Shown: piece after piece, positions 6,414 to 15,438 of the stretch
Position numbering within the stretch: the stretch's first letter is position 1
How the letters are laid out: each line of letters begins with the position of its first letter
DNA from: Candidatus Acidiferrales bacterium
Lineage (GTDB): Bacteria; Acidobacteriota; Terriglobia; Acidiferrales; UBA7541
Length of the DNA stretch: 32,049 nt
Assembly: GCA_030037775.1 (NCBI GenBank)
Contig: JASHQB010000106.1
Span: forward strand, 1 to 32,049
Direction: 5' to 3'
The notes under the pieces: generated by a model
Database searches by the model: none
Told to the model about the DNA's origin: nothing
The model's input: only the letters and a program-made list of their open reading frames with translations
Translations under genes and position numbers: made by a program

Positions 6414-7007
6414 GTGAGGGTCGCCTATTCCCGCAAGGAGTTGGCGGCGCGGATAGCTGAACTGGGACGAGCGATCTCCAAGGATTACAAAGATCGTACC
6501 TTGGATGTGGTCGCTATTCTCGAGAATTCGTTTTTGTTTGCGGCCGACTTGGTGCGCGAGCTCTCGTGCCCCGTGGTTTGCCACTTCGTGCGGACCGAAT
6601 TGCGGGACGTAGAACTCGGCGGAGCGACGTGGCCGGAGCTTTTTTTCTCGACGCCGCCGATTTTGGAAGGCCGGGATGTTTTGCTGGTGGACGCCATGCT
6701 GCATACCGGCGTGCCGCAGGATTTTCTTTGGAAGCGCATTGAGGATTACAGGCCGCGGTCATTGAATCTTGCGGTGCTGTTCGACAAGGAGCAGGACCAT
6801 AAGGTCGGGTTGAAGGCCAGATACGTAGGCTTCTCCGATGCATCTAAGTATTGGGTGGGCTATGGCTTGGCCGGCCGGGACGGCTTGTATCGGAACTTGC
6901 CCCACATCGCGACAGTCGGCAAGGGCGAAGATGCCGGCGATACACGTGCCGGGGGCGCTCGTAAGGGAAAAAAAGTGCGGAAGAAACCGAAACACAGGGC
7001 CGGATGA
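6414..7007 (+). CDS. hpt: hypoxanthine phosphoribosyltransferase-like protein with atypical PRPP loop
   Basis: Position between tilS and ftsH and overall similarity indicate a purine salvage phosphoribosyltransferase (hypoxanthine/guanine + PRPP to IMP/GMP). N-terminal V-A-I-L-E-N-S-F-L-F-A-A-D-L and C-terminal V-G-Y-G-L...Y-R-N-L-P are typical HPRT segments. The PRPP-binding loop is unusual: residues 92-99 read VDAMLHTG where HPRTs have VEDI(I/V)DTG, so the usual acidic pair and the catalytic-base aspartate (here H97) are changed. The loop looks more like the DPMLATG of uracil phosphoribosyltransferase. A Lys/Arg-rich tail of about 25 residues ends the protein. GTG 6414 is chosen, just after the tilS stop; a TTG at 6387 would overlap tilS. 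Base specificity is therefore uncertain. Confidence 0.78.
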   Translation: MRVAYSRKELAARIAELGRAISKDYKDRTLDVVAILENSFLFAADLVRELSCPVVCHFVRTELRDVELGGATWPELFFSTPPILEGRDVLLVDAMLHTGVPQDFLWKRIEDYRPRSLNLAVLFDKEQDHKVGLKARYVGFSDASKYWVGYGLAGRDGLYRNLPHIATVGKGEDAGDTRAGGARKGKKVRKKPKHRAG

Positions 7008-7016
7008 GGTAAGACC

Positions 7017-8960
7017 GTGAATTCAACAGTGAAGACAATTTTGTTCTGGATGGCAATGATCCTTCTGGCCGTCCTCTTGTGGAAAATGGCCTCGACGGGC
7101 GGACAAACCGCGCGCGAGCAGACGCCGAGCTATACCGAGTTCCAGGCGCAGGTACAAAAAGGAAATGTCAGCGACGCGACGATTATGCTTTCCGCGGTCA
7201 GCGCCGAAGTAGATGGCGAGTTCCGCGATCCGAAGGTCACCAAGTTCCGCGTAACGGTCCCGAAGGAAACCCTTAGCGACCTGACCAAGGAATTGGAAGC
7301 CAAGAACGTCGACCTCAACATCAAAACCGTCAGCGACAACAATTGGATGAATTTCCTCATCGACGGCGTCCCCTTCATCCTCCTGCTGGTTGTTTTCCTG
7401 ATCATGATGCGGCAGATGCAAGCGGGTGGGAACAAAGCCCTCAGTTTCGGGAAATCGCGTGCGCGCCTGTTGACGGCGCAGCAAAAGAAGGCCACGTTCA
7501 AAGATGTGGCGGGAATCGAAGAAGCCAAGGAAGAGCTGCAGGAGATCATTGACTTCCTGAAGGATCCGCAAAAATTCCAGCGGCTCGGTGGGAGGATTCC
7601 CAAAGGTGTGTTGCTGGTCGGACCTCCAGGTACGGGCAAGACTCTGCTGGCTCGGGCGATCGCCGGCGAGGCGAATGTGCCGTTCTTTTCGATTTCCGGT
7701 TCTGATTTCGTGGAAATGTTTGTAGGCGTGGGCGCGAGCCGCGTCCGCGATTTGTTCGAGCAGGGCAAGAAGAACGCGCCGTGCATTATTTTCATCGACG
7801 AAATCGACGCAGTTGGACGCCATCGCGGAGCGGGGCTGGGCGGCGGCCACGACGAACGCGAGCAAACTCTCAACGCGCTGCTGGTGGAAATGGACGGCTT
7901 CGAATCGAATGAGGGCGTCATCTTGATTGCTGCGACGAACCGTCCCGACGTTCTGGATCCGGCATTGTTGCGGCCCGGGCGCTTCGACCGTCGTGTCGTC
8001 GTCCCGCGGCCGGATGTGAAGGGGCGGGAAGAGATTCTGCGTGTGCATACGCGCAAGGTGCCCATCGCCGACAACGTGGATTTGTCCATCTTGGCGCGTG
8101 GGACGCCCGGCTTCTCCGGCGCGGACCTCGCGAATCTGGTTAACGAAGCGGCGCTTTGGGCCGCGCGTCAAAATCGCAAACTCGTGACCATGGACGACTT
8201 TGAAATGTCCAAGGACAAAGTCCTGATGGGTGCCGAACGGCGATCGATGATTCTCTCCGAAGATGAAAAGAAAAATACGGCCTACCATGAGGCCGGCCAC
8301 GCTCTGGTCGCGGCCATGACTCCGGGCGCCGATCCGCTCCATAAGGTGACGATTATTCCCCGCGGCATGGCCCTCGGTGTCACCATGCAGCTTCCCATCG
8401 ACGACAAGCACACCTACACGCGCGAGTTCCTCGAAAGCCAGCTCGCCGTTTTGATGGGCGGCCGCGCTGCAGAGGAGATTTTCCTGCAGCACATCACCAC
8501 CGGTGCCGGGAACGATATCGAGCGCGCCACCGAGATCGCTCGCCAGATGGTCTGCGAATGGGGCATGAGTACCCTGGGGCCGCTCACCTTCGGCAAGAAG
8601 GAAGAGGCGATCTTCCTGGGACGCGAAATCGCGCAACACCGTGACTATTCGGAAGACACCGCGATCAAGATCGACGGAGAGGTTCGAGGAATCGTGACCG
8701 GCGCATATACTCGGGCGCGAAATATCCTGGAGACGCACCGTGATGCGCTGGAGCGCGTGGCTCGTGGCTTGCTCGAGCGCGAAGTGCTCGACGCCAATGA
8801 GTTGCGATTGCTGATTGACGGCAAACCGCTTCCCGACAAGATACCGCCTCCGCCGCCGGCAGCGCCGCCGGTGCCGTCGAAAGAGCCGCAGCTTTCTCTG
8901 CGCCCGGAACCGCGCGCCGTGCCGGGCATGGCTAAGGGTGAGAAACCCGCGCCAGCCTGA
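7017..8960 (+). CDS. ftsH: ATP-dependent zinc metalloprotease FtsH
   Basis: FtsH is a membrane-anchored AAA+ hexamer that degrades misfolded membrane proteins and selected cytosolic regulators. Two N-terminal membrane helices (about residues 5-22 and 113-131) flank a periplasmic domain. The AAA module has Walker A GPPGTGKT (202-209), Walker B I-I-F-I-D-E-I-D and an R-P-G-R-F-D-R arginine-finger region. The protease has H424-E425-x2-H428 and the third zinc ligand D500. The 647-residue length is normal; the final 45 or so residues are rich in proline and are a variable tail. GTG 7017 is preceded by GAGGT (7005-7009), which overlaps the hpt stop codon and indicates close coupling. This completes the tilS-hpt-ftsH block. 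Confidence 0.98.
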   Translation: MNSTVKTILFWMAMILLAVLLWKMASTGGQTAREQTPSYTEFQAQVQKGNVSDATIMLSAVSAEVDGEFRDPKVTKFRVTVPKETLSDLTKELEAKNVDLNIKTVSDNNWMNFLIDGVPFILLLVVFLIMMRQMQAGGNKALSFGKSRARLLTAQQKKATFKDVAGIEEAKEELQEIIDFLKDPQKFQRLGGRIPKGVLLVGPPGTGKTLLARAIAGEANVPFFSISGSDFVEMFVGVGASRVRDLFEQGKKNAPCIIFIDEIDAVGRHRGAGLGGGHDEREQTLNALLVEMDGFESNEGVILIAATNRPDVLDPALLRPGRFDRRVVVPRPDVKGREEILRVHTRKVPIADNVDLSILARGTPGFSGADLANLVNEAALWAARQNRKLVTMDDFEMSKDKVLMGAERRSMILSEDEKKNTAYHEAGHALVAAMTPGADPLHKVTIIPRGMALGVTMQLPIDDKHTYTREFLESQLAVLMGGRAAEEIFLQHITTGAGNDIERATEIARQMVCEWGMSTLGPLTFGKKEEAIFLGREIAQHRDYSEDTAIKIDGEVRGIVTGAYTRARNILETHRDALERVARGLLEREVLDANELRLLIDGKPLPDKIPPPPPAAPPVPSKEPQLSLRPEPRAVPGMAKGEKPAPA

Positions 8961-9051
8961 AGGTGCGGTTGCGCTAAACTCTCAACCGTCCCGCCAGACC
9001 GCGGATCATCTCGAATACTCTCTCTGACCTTATTTGTCGTAATATGTTCCT

Positions 9052-9360
9052 ATGGCAAAAAACCGCCCCGCGTCCGTTGAAGTGGAATGCCCGTGCTGTC
9101 AGGCCAAGCTGATGGTCGACCGCGAGCTGGGCGTGGTGCTGTCGCACACGCCTCCGCCAAGACCTCCGTCTTCCGTGGACCTCGACGATACGGCGCGTCT
9201 GCTTCGCGAACAGGCCGAACGGGTGGAAGCCAAGTTCAAGCTTTCCGTTGAAGCGGAACGGATGAAAGACGACGTTCTGGAACGCAAGTTCGCTGAAGGC
9301 TTGAAGAAAGCCAAAGACCAGCCGGTGGAAAAGCCGCTCCGCGATTTCGATCTCGATTGA
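9052..9360 (+). CDS. small CxxC protein of unknown function
   Basis: A 102-residue soluble protein with an N-terminal half zinc-ribbon (C-P-C-C near residue 14-17, followed by Lys and a beta-like stretch). A proline-rich linker (PPPRPP) and a highly charged helical C-terminal half (about 45-90) follow, ending in an acidic tail. One CxxC alone could bind metal only as a dimer or with a partner. The start at ATG 9052 fits the motif position. A TAATAT hexamer (9040-9045) lies six bases before it, so the transcript may be leaderless. I recognise no named family. Confidence 0.68.
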   Translation: MAKNRPASVEVECPCCQAKLMVDRELGVVLSHTPPPRPPSSVDLDDTARLLREQAERVEAKFKLSVEAERMKDDVLERKFAEGLKKAKDQPVEKPLRDFDLD

Positions 9361-9405
9361 ACGGCGCCCTTTCGCGCGCTAGCTTACACGCATAGACTGA
9401 ACCAT

Positions 9406-10569
9406 ATGAAACGCCACCAACGGTGGGCTTTTGGCCCGTGCTTTGCAGCACTGTGCATAATTTCTTCCATGGCTGCGCCGCCTCAGAGTCAACGCAAACT
9501 TCCGAGGCCGGTACAGATGGACGCCGGCGTCGAGACCATTCGAGACGCCGGCACCGGAGAATTGATTCTGCGGCGCATCGGAAAGAGCGCAGACAGCGAT
9601 GCGCTGGAAGCGAATCCGCGAGCCGCGCTGCGCGTGCAAGTCAACCTGGTGGAGGTTGCTTGCAATGTGTTCGCGTCCGACGGCACCGCTGTGCGCAGCA
9701 TTGCGGAAAACAGTTTCCGTGTATTTGAGGATGGCGTCGAACAAAAAATCACGCACTTCGACGCGTCGAGCGAAGGCGCCAGCATCGCTCTCGTAATCGA
9801 TGCCAGCCCCAGCGTGCTACCGGATTCCGCGGATATGAAGGCGGCCGCACAGCAACTGATTGCGGGCTTGTCGCCGGCTGACCAAGTGGCTGTCGTCGAT
9901 TTCGCGGAGCATACCTTCCTCTTGTTACCGTTTTCGTCGGATCGTCGGCTTCTGGCCAAGGCTGTCGCGGGTGTTGACGTTCGCTCGCTTTTCGCGGATA
10001 CCATCGGTTCGAACATCTATCGCTCGCTTTATCTGGTAGCCGATGAAATTTTCCCAGGACGCACAGGGCGCAAAGCAATTGTGCTGCTCACGGACGGACA
10101 GGATAGCGGGCTCGGGCTCAACCTGGACGGCGAAGGGGTGGCGCCTCGGCCCGGGGAGCATCGCGCCACGTTTCAGGATGTGGTCCAGATGCTCAGCGCG
10201 CACGGAATCGAAGTCTATGCCATATCCACGCAGAACCGCCCGGGCATCATGACTCCGGACTGGCTCGCTGCGCATCAGGCCGATTCGCTGATTTCTCCCG
10301 CAGCGCTCGACTTGGGCATCCCTGCGTATACCGTTTTTCTCGCGGAACTGGTGCGTCGCGTAGGAGGCCAGCTCTATTTTTTGAAGGAGGCCGGCACGGT
10401 CGCCGGCGCCTATCGCGCTGTGGTCCAAAACCTGAGCGCGCAGTACACGTTGGGATACGATCCGCCGACGCGTCAGCCCGGATGGCATTCGCTGCGCGTT
10501 GAAGTTGGGGGACATGGAACCGTGCGCGTGGTGAACCGGCTTGCGTACTATCAACCAGCGGAAGAATGA
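9406..10569 (+). CDS. secreted VWFA-related acidobacterial domain protein
   Basis: This 387-residue protein has an N-terminal signal-like hydrophobic segment (about residues 8-24). A beta-rich region (V-N-L-V-E-V...V-F-E-D-G-V-E-Q-K-I) follows, characteristic of the VWFA-related Acidobacterial domain family. The von Willebrand A domain then begins at about residue 126. The metal-ion-dependent adhesion site is present as D132-A-S134-P-S136, with the later L-L-T-D-G-Q-D-S strand. A closing region with Q-Y-T-L-G-Y is typical of the family. These proteins are exported and abundant in Acidobacteriota, and their exact role is unknown; VWA domains usually mediate protein-protein contacts. It is the best single taxonomic marker in the window. 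Confidence 0.9.
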   Translation: MKRHQRWAFGPCFAALCIISSMAAPPQSQRKLPRPVQMDAGVETIRDAGTGELILRRIGKSADSDALEANPRAALRVQVNLVEVACNVFASDGTAVRSIAENSFRVFEDGVEQKITHFDASSEGASIALVIDASPSVLPDSADMKAAAQQLIAGLSPADQVAVVDFAEHTFLLLPFSSDRRLLAKAVAGVDVRSLFADTIGSNIYRSLYLVADEIFPGRTGRKAIVLLTDGQDSGLGLNLDGEGVAPRPGEHRATFQDVVQMLSAHGIEVYAISTQNRPGIMTPDWLAAHQADSLISPAALDLGIPAYTVFLAELVRRVGGQLYFLKEAGTVAGAYRAVVQNLSAQYTLGYDPPTRQPGWHSLRVEVGGHGTVRVVNRLAYYQPAEE

Positions 10570-10625
10570 TATTTTGATGAGGCGATCACACCTTTTCCAG
10601 GCGTTCGTATCCTAAGAATGACCGA

Positions 10626-11486
10626 ATGAGCCATAGAAAGAGATTCCGATTGCGCCTGCCGTCGCGCACTCTCGTCTTGGGTGAGCGTACGTTGATCATG
10701 GGCGTCCTCAACGTGACGCCGGACAGTTTTTCCGATGGCGGAAAGTTCCTCCATCCGGAAGCGGCTGTCGAGCGCGCTCTTGCAATGGAGCGCGAAGGCG
10801 CGGACATCGTCGATGTTGGCGGCGAATCGTCACGCCCGGGTTCAAAAGCTTTGCGTGCAGATGAGGAGCAGGATCGGATTTTGCCAGTGCTGAGAATGCT
10901 GCGCGGCAAACTGAAAATTCCGATTTCCGTCGACACGCAGAAGGCCGAAGTAGCGCAGGCGGCGATTTCCGCCGGTGCAGAAATCGTGAACGACATCAGC
11001 GCGTTGCGATTTGACTCGCAGCTTGCCGACCTTGTGGCGCGGCGAAGGACAGGAATCATCCTGATGCACATGCGCGGCAAGCCGCAAATGATGCAGAAAG
11101 GCCCGTTTGCGCCTGACGTCATGCGCGACGTGACCAAAAGCTTGCGCGAAGCGCTGCGTCGCGCAAAACGGGCAGGCATTGAACGCTTGCAAATCCTGCT
11201 CGACCCGGGAATTGGATTTGGCAAGAATTACGGGCAAAACTTCGAGATTTTGGCGCGACTGCCGGAACTAGGGCACCTCCGCTATCCCGTCGTCGTCGGC
11301 ACGTCGCGCAAAGCGTTCATTGGCGCCGGCCAGGACAACGCTCCGGTCGAGCAACGCGTCTGGGGCACCGCAGCCACGGTCGCCGCGAGCATTTTCGCTG
11401 GAGCGCACATCGTTCGCGTCCACGACGTAAAGGAAATGGTGCAGGTGGCGAAGGTCGCCGATCGCATCGCTGCAGCGCGAAGCTGA
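10626..11486 (+). CDS. folP: dihydropteroate synthase
   Basis: FolP condenses p-aminobenzoate with 6-hydroxymethyl-dihydropterin pyrophosphate to give dihydropteroate in folate synthesis; it is the sulfonamide target. All signature segments are present: GVLNVTPDSFSDGG (26-39), IVDVGGESSRPGS (61-73), S-V-D-T-Q-K, N-D-I-S-A, M-H-M-R-G, D-P-G-I-G-F-G-K and G-T-S-R-K-A-F, ending with R-V-H-D-V. At 286 residues it is of normal length, with a short basic N-terminal extension. The Shine-Dalgarno is weak. Folate supply links loosely to the ThyX-like gene on the left, but there is no operon link. Confidence 0.97.
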   Translation: MSHRKRFRLRLPSRTLVLGERTLIMGVLNVTPDSFSDGGKFLHPEAAVERALAMEREGADIVDVGGESSRPGSKALRADEEQDRILPVLRMLRGKLKIPISVDTQKAEVAQAAISAGAEIVNDISALRFDSQLADLVARRRTGIILMHMRGKPQMMQKGPFAPDVMRDVTKSLREALRRAKRAGIERLQILLDPGIGFGKNYGQNFEILARLPELGHLRYPVVVGTSRKAFIGAGQDNAPVEQRVWGTAATVAASIFAGAHIVRVHDVKEMVQVAKVADRIAAARS

Positions 11487-11506
11487 ACACCGCGGTGTAG
11501 CATTGC

Positions 11507-11512
11507 TATAAT
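11507..11512 (+). promoter_or_regulatory. candidate -10 box for the M28 peptidase gene
   Basis: TATAAT at 11507-11512 lies 29 bases before ATG 11542, with TGAACA (11484-11489; four of six bases match TTGACA) exactly 17 bases upstream. The arrangement fits a housekeeping sigma promoter in the folP-peptidase gap. Confidence 0.5.
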
Positions 11513-11541
11513 CCGGCCGGCCACGAGAAAGCATCAGAATC

Positions 11542-13158
11542 ATGAATCTTCGGATGGATGGGAGGCGAATGGCAATGACCCCGCGCAAGATCAGTTTTTT
11601 CCTTGCGTCAACGCTCCTTGCTTTTGCTTTCCTTGGGGGACGAGCGGGCGCGCAAGGCCTTCCTCCGGTTCAGAAGCCATTCGAGCCGAAAATCCCCCAA
11701 GGAACGTACGGCTGCTCGATCCATCAGTCTTGTGCCGATTTGGCGCCAACGATTATCAAGAATGCGCTGGGGCCTTCGCCGCTGGAAACAAATCTCCGCG
11801 CCTTAACCGACGAAATTGGCGGGCGCATCACGGGCTCGCCGGCAGCCGAGAAGGCAGTCGATTGGGCGGTGGATGCCTTTCGACAAGCTGGTGTGGACGA
11901 AGTGCTGACGGAGAATTTCACTCTGCCAGCTGGCTGGGCTGAGGGCCGCACCCATTTGACCGTGCTCTCGCCCGCGCCGTTTCCGGTGCACTTGGTATCA
12001 ATGGGATGGTCGCCGGCCACGCCCGAGGGCGGCGTCACGGGAAGTGTCGTGGATATTGGCACGGGCCAGGAAGCGGATTTCAAGCGAGCGGGCGATTCTG
12101 TGAAGGGTGCTATTTTGCTGGTCCACACCGATCTGTTGAAGACCTGGGACGACTTGTTCAATGAGTATCTCAGTGAGCCCTCCGTCGAGCAGCGAGCGAT
12201 TGATGCTGGTGCAGCGGCAATTCTGTGGATGTCCACGCGCCCCTATCTGCTGCTTTACCGCCACATTTTTTCGCAGGACGGCGCCATCGACCGCTTGCCG
12301 CAGGCAATTGTGGCGCGCGAAGACGCACTGCGGATCGCGCGATTTATTGCCACCGGGCAAGCAGTGAAAGTGGATCTCGAGATGCCGAACAAAATCAGCG
12401 GGCAGACCGGTTCGGAAAATGTAGTCGCGGAGATCCGCGGCAGCGAGAAGCCGGAGGAATTTGTGATTTTGGCCGCGCATCTGGATTCTTGGGAATTGGG
12501 AACCGGCGCGCTCGACAACGGATGCAATGCGGCCATGGTCATTGATGCGGCGCGGGCAATCCGCGCGTCCGGCTCGATTCCCAGGCGGTCGATCCGCTTC
12601 GTGTTGTTTACCGGCGAAGAGCAGGGCATGCTCGGTTCTTGGGCCTATGCCCTGGCGCACCGCGCGGAACTCGACAAGATGGACGCGGCGATCGTTTTCG
12701 ACGCCGGGGACGGCCGCGTCACCGGTTACTCGCTCGGTGGACGCGAAGATATCGCCGATGCCCTGGACCAGGCGCTTAAGCCGCTCGCTTCGTTCGGACC
12801 GCTAAAAAACACAACCGATGTGGAAATCGGCACGGATAATTTCGATTTTCTCCTCGAAGGCGTGCCCACGCTCATTGCGAATCAGGACCCGGACGACTAC
12901 ATCATCAACTATCACGCTTTTTCGGATACCTTCGATAAGGTCGACTTTGCGCAACTCAAGAAAAACGAAGCGATCGCGGCGGTCACGGCATACGCGGTCG
13001 CGGATATGCCCGACCGGCTGGGCATTCGTCAGACGCGCTCGCAGATCGAGCGCCTCATGCAGCAGACCGGAATGGACAGGCAGTTGAAGCGGATGGGGCT
13101 TTGGGAAATGTGGGCCGACGGCAAGCGCGGTCGCCAGCCTGAGGAGCGTGCACATTGA
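11542..13158 (+). CDS. secreted M28-family zinc metallopeptidase (carboxypeptidase Q-like)
   Basis: This 538-residue exported peptidase has a signal peptide, most clearly when read from the internal Met at residue 12 (ATG 11575), with cleavage likely after A-G-A near residue 37. A PA-like insert (about 155-280) precedes the two-zinc catalytic domain. Predicted ligands and catalytic residues are H313 (AAHLD), D325 (ALDNG), E359-E360 (GEEQG), D387 and H458 (NYHAF), the full M28 set. M28 members cleave peptides or dipeptides outside the cytoplasm; the substrate is unknown. ATG 11542 and ATG 11575 are both plausible starts. A promoter-like TATAAT is just upstream, so it is probably transcribed separately from folP. 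Confidence 0.92.
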   Translation: MNLRMDGRRMAMTPRKISFFLASTLLAFAFLGGRAGAQGLPPVQKPFEPKIPQGTYGCSIHQSCADLAPTIIKNALGPSPLETNLRALTDEIGGRITGSPAAEKAVDWAVDAFRQAGVDEVLTENFTLPAGWAEGRTHLTVLSPAPFPVHLVSMGWSPATPEGGVTGSVVDIGTGQEADFKRAGDSVKGAILLVHTDLLKTWDDLFNEYLSEPSVEQRAIDAGAAAILWMSTRPYLLLYRHIFSQDGAIDRLPQAIVAREDALRIARFIATGQAVKVDLEMPNKISGQTGSENVVAEIRGSEKPEEFVILAAHLDSWELGTGALDNGCNAAMVIDAARAIRASGSIPRRSIRFVLFTGEEQGMLGSWAYALAHRAELDKMDAAIVFDAGDGRVTGYSLGGREDIADALDQALKPLASFGPLKNTTDVEIGTDNFDFLLEGVPTLIANQDPDDYIINYHAFSDTFDKVDFAQLKKNEAIAAVTAYAVADMPDRLGIRQTRSQIERLMQQTGMDRQLKRMGLWEMWADGKRGRQPEERAH

Positions 13159-13192
13159 GTCGCAGCGGCGTCCGTGGTGTGGCACCGCAGGC

Positions 13193-13198
13193 TATAAT
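13193..13198 (+). promoter_or_regulatory. candidate -10 box close to the ruvX start
   Basis: TATAAT at 13193-13198 ends only eight bases before ATG 13207, so transcription would begin almost at the start codon. No convincing -35 box was seen. Either the mRNA is leaderless or translation starts at the in-frame GTG 13267. Confidence 0.42.
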
Positions 13199-13206
13199 GG
13201 AAGTGA

Positions 13207-13713
13207 ATGATTTCCTCCACACGCGCCGCCGGCACCATCTCTCCTCCTAAGTCTGCGCCAAAACCTGTGCGAATTCTCGCCATCGATTACGGCCGGCGCC
13301 GGATCGGTCTGGCCATTTCCGATGAATTGGGCTTGACGGCGCAGCCCCTTGCGACGATGCAGCGGAAGAATCGCCGCGCGGATATGCGGCAGTTAGCCGA
13401 CTTGGCGAAAAAAAACGGTGTCGGCGCAATCCTGGTCGGCTCTCCCGTGCATCTGAGCGGCCTTCAAAGCGAAATGGCGGAGGAAGCCGCGCGATTCGCG
13501 GCGCGCCTTCGCGAGGAATTGCGATTGCCCGTCGAGCTCAGGGACGAGCGCCTGACGAGCTGGGAAGCCCAGCAAGTCGTAGCGGAGCTGGGCCTGGGGA
13601 AAAATGCAGATATAGACGCGCTGGCCGCTGCCGTTTTGTTGCGTCAATATCTGGATGAGCAGCACAACCGTAGGAAATCGCAGCGTCCGGTTCATGCACG
13701 ATGCGAAAAGTAG
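13207..13713 (+). CDS. ruvX: putative pre-16S rRNA nuclease / Holliday junction resolvase-like protein (YqgF)
   Basis: An RNase H-fold nuclease implicated in 16S rRNA 5'-end maturation. R-I-L-A-I-D27-Y-G-R...G-L-A-I-S-D is the hallmark first strand, with catalytic Asp27. The second acidic region (L-R-D-E-R-L-T-S-W-E-A) and the C-terminal D-A-L-A-A-A-V-L-L helix are also present. The 168-residue form carries about 20 extra residues before the core; GTG 13267 would give a conventional N-terminus directly at R-I-L-A-I-D. The mltG start lies inside the end of this gene (13-base overlap), a neighbourhood also common in other bacteria. Confidence 0.92.
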   Translation: MISSTRAAGTISPPKSAPKPVRILAIDYGRRRIGLAISDELGLTAQPLATMQRKNRRADMRQLADLAKKNGVGAILVGSPVHLSGLQSEMAEEAARFAARLREELRLPVELRDERLTSWEAQQVVAELGLGKNADIDALAAAVLLRQYLDEQHNRRKSQRPVHARCEK

Positions 13714-14885
13714 CCGTTATTGTCGTAATTCTGATTGTGGCCGGTGGCGCGTCAGCTCTATGGCTGAAGCGAGAGCTCGCGCGGCCGTATCGCGGATTTT
13801 CGGCGCCGCAGGTCTTCGTCGAAATCCCGCGCGGAACTTCGCGTTGGAGCATCGCCACCCTTCTTCAACGAAACGGCGTGATTCACAGCCGCTTGGCGTT
13901 CCTTTTCCTGAGTGACCGCCACCATCGCTGGGTGCTGCAGGCTGGCGAGTACATGTTCGATCAGCCGGTCACTCCGCGGCAAGTATTTGCCCAAATTGTC
14001 GGAGGGCATATCTTTGTGCACCTGGTCGTCGTGCCGGAAGGCTGGACCATGTTTGATATCGCCACGGAACTCGAGCGCGAGCGGCTTTGCACTAAAGCGG
14101 AATTTCTCACTGTGGCAAGCGACCCGTCGCTGGTTCGGGATATCGCTCCGCAGGCCAAGGATCTCGAAGGATTTTTGTTCCCGTCGACCTATCAATTTTC
14201 GCGCAACGTCTCGCCCCAAGGAATGGCCGCGACGATGGTGCGCGAATTTCGCGAGGAGTGGGACAAAATCCAAACGACCGCGCAGCAGGATCCGCCAGCC
14301 GAAGCAGCCGGTCCGGACCGTGCGCCAGCGCCGCGCCCACGCTTGATCCCTCCGCTCACGCCGGTTCAAGTAGTTACGCTGGCTTCTTTGGTGGAGCGAG
14401 AAACGCCACAGCCGCAGGAGCGGCCCATTGTCGCCAGCGTGTTCTACAATCGCCTGAAACTCCGTCTGCCGCTGCAGTGTGATCCCACGGTGCAATACGC
14501 ACTCGACTTGGCTGGAAAGCCCACGCCAAAAGTGACCGCTGAAGATTTGCACGTGCAGTCGCCCTATAACACGTACCTCCATCGCGGTCTTCCTCCTGGA
14601 CCCATCGCAAATCCAGGCGATGCCTCACTGCGCGCGGCGCTCGACCCCGCGCAGACGCATTATCTTTACTTTGTGGCGAATGGTTCAGGCGGACATTTTT
14701 TCGCTCGCACGCTTGAAGAACACAATCAAAACGTGCAGAAATATAAGCGCATTCTCGCCGGATTGCCTCCGGAGCCGCCACCGCCGGTGCGTGCAACCCG
14801 GCGCGTGACCACACGGAAACACTCCGTTGGAAAACAGTCTGCGGCACACGCTAGGCGGAAAAAGAAGGTGAGCAACCAGCAATGA
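13701..14885 (+). CDS. mltG: endolytic murein transglycosylase
   Basis: MltG is an inner-membrane lytic transglycosylase that cleaves nascent glycan strands and is thought to terminate their growth. It has an N-terminal membrane helix (about residues 4-22), a LysM-like region, then the YceG catalytic domain. V-P-E-G-W-T and L-E-G-F-L-F-P-S-T-Y are followed by S-L-V-E232-R-E-T with the catalytic glutamate, L-P-L-Q-C-D-P-T-V-Q-Y and S-P-Y-N-T-Y...G-L-P-P-G-P-I-A-N-P. A basic low-complexity tail of about 35 residues ends the protein. Its start overlaps ruvX and its stop overlaps the next start (ATGA), so the three genes form one unit. 394 residues is normal. Confidence 0.96.
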   Translation: MRKVAVIVVILIVAGGASALWLKRELARPYRGFSAPQVFVEIPRGTSRWSIATLLQRNGVIHSRLAFLFLSDRHHRWVLQAGEYMFDQPVTPRQVFAQIVGGHIFVHLVVVPEGWTMFDIATELERERLCTKAEFLTVASDPSLVRDIAPQAKDLEGFLFPSTYQFSRNVSPQGMAATMVREFREEWDKIQTTAQQDPPAEAAGPDRAPAPRPRLIPPLTPVQVVTLASLVERETPQPQERPIVASVFYNRLKLRLPLQCDPTVQYALDLAGKPTPKVTAEDLHVQSPYNTYLHRGLPPGPIANPGDASLRAALDPAQTHYLYFVANGSGGHFFARTLEEHNQNVQKYKRILAGLPPEPPPPVRATRRVTTRKHSVGKQSAAHARRKKKVSNQQ

Positions 14886-15427
14886 CCAGCGAAAAATCGC
14901 CGGCGAAGAAACAAATGATCTTGTCCGCAGCGCGCGATTTGAAAAAGCCGGTTTATACGCCAGCGGAACTTGAGCAGATTCGTCGCAAGCTGATTGCCGA
15001 ATGGGGCGAAGCCGGAAAGACCTCCACGGATTACATTGCCGATGTGTTGATGGAAGCCAAAATGCGCGTGGTTGTATCCGTGCACGTAGATGCGCAGGGG
15101 CAATACGAAGAAGAATTCCAGGACTTGCTGCACTTCGCCACGCTGGAAGAAGCGGAAGTATGTTTGGTGCGTCTGGACGAGCTCTTCCGAAAGTTCGAAA
15201 CAGAAGGCGAACGCGGAGGAGAAGCGCGCGTGCTCGAAATCGCCCGCCTCGGGCGACGGCGCGCGGAAATGATCGCCCGTAACCACAAAGTGGACGCCGC
15301 AAAACGAAAGGAAAAGGAGGAAGTCGCCCGATGGTTTTCTGTCTGGTTGGAACAACCGGATGCATTCTTTGACTGGCTGGAAATCCGCAAGCAATCGGCG
15401 GAATTTCGCGAGCGCTTTCCGCAATAG
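14882..15427 (+). CDS. uncharacterised charged helical protein in the mltG operon
   Basis: A 181-residue soluble protein, rich in Glu, Arg and Lys and probably mostly helical. It contains a short beta-like stretch (M-R-V-V-V-S-V-H-V, about residues 61-69) and an acidic helix after it. ATG 14882 overlaps the mltG TGA as ATGA, so translation is coupled. It has no signal peptide, membrane helix or Cys/His metal motif. No family is recognised. Its coupling suggests a link to mltG or to the next gene rather than an independent role. Confidence 0.74.
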   Translation: MTSEKSPAKKQMILSAARDLKKPVYTPAELEQIRRKLIAEWGEAGKTSTDYIADVLMEAKMRVVVSVHVDAQGQYEEEFQDLLHFATLEEAEVCLVRLDELFRKFETEGERGGEARVLEIARLGRRRAEMIARNHKVDAAKRKEKEEVARWFSVWLEQPDAFFDWLEIRKQSAEFRERFPQ

Positions 15428-15438
15428 GGCGAAGCCGA

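Noticed and set aside
7023-8738. A 571-codon open frame on the minus strand opposite ftsH
   Set aside because: It mirrors the highly conserved ftsH gene, has no recognisable domain and is explained by GC-rich codon use.
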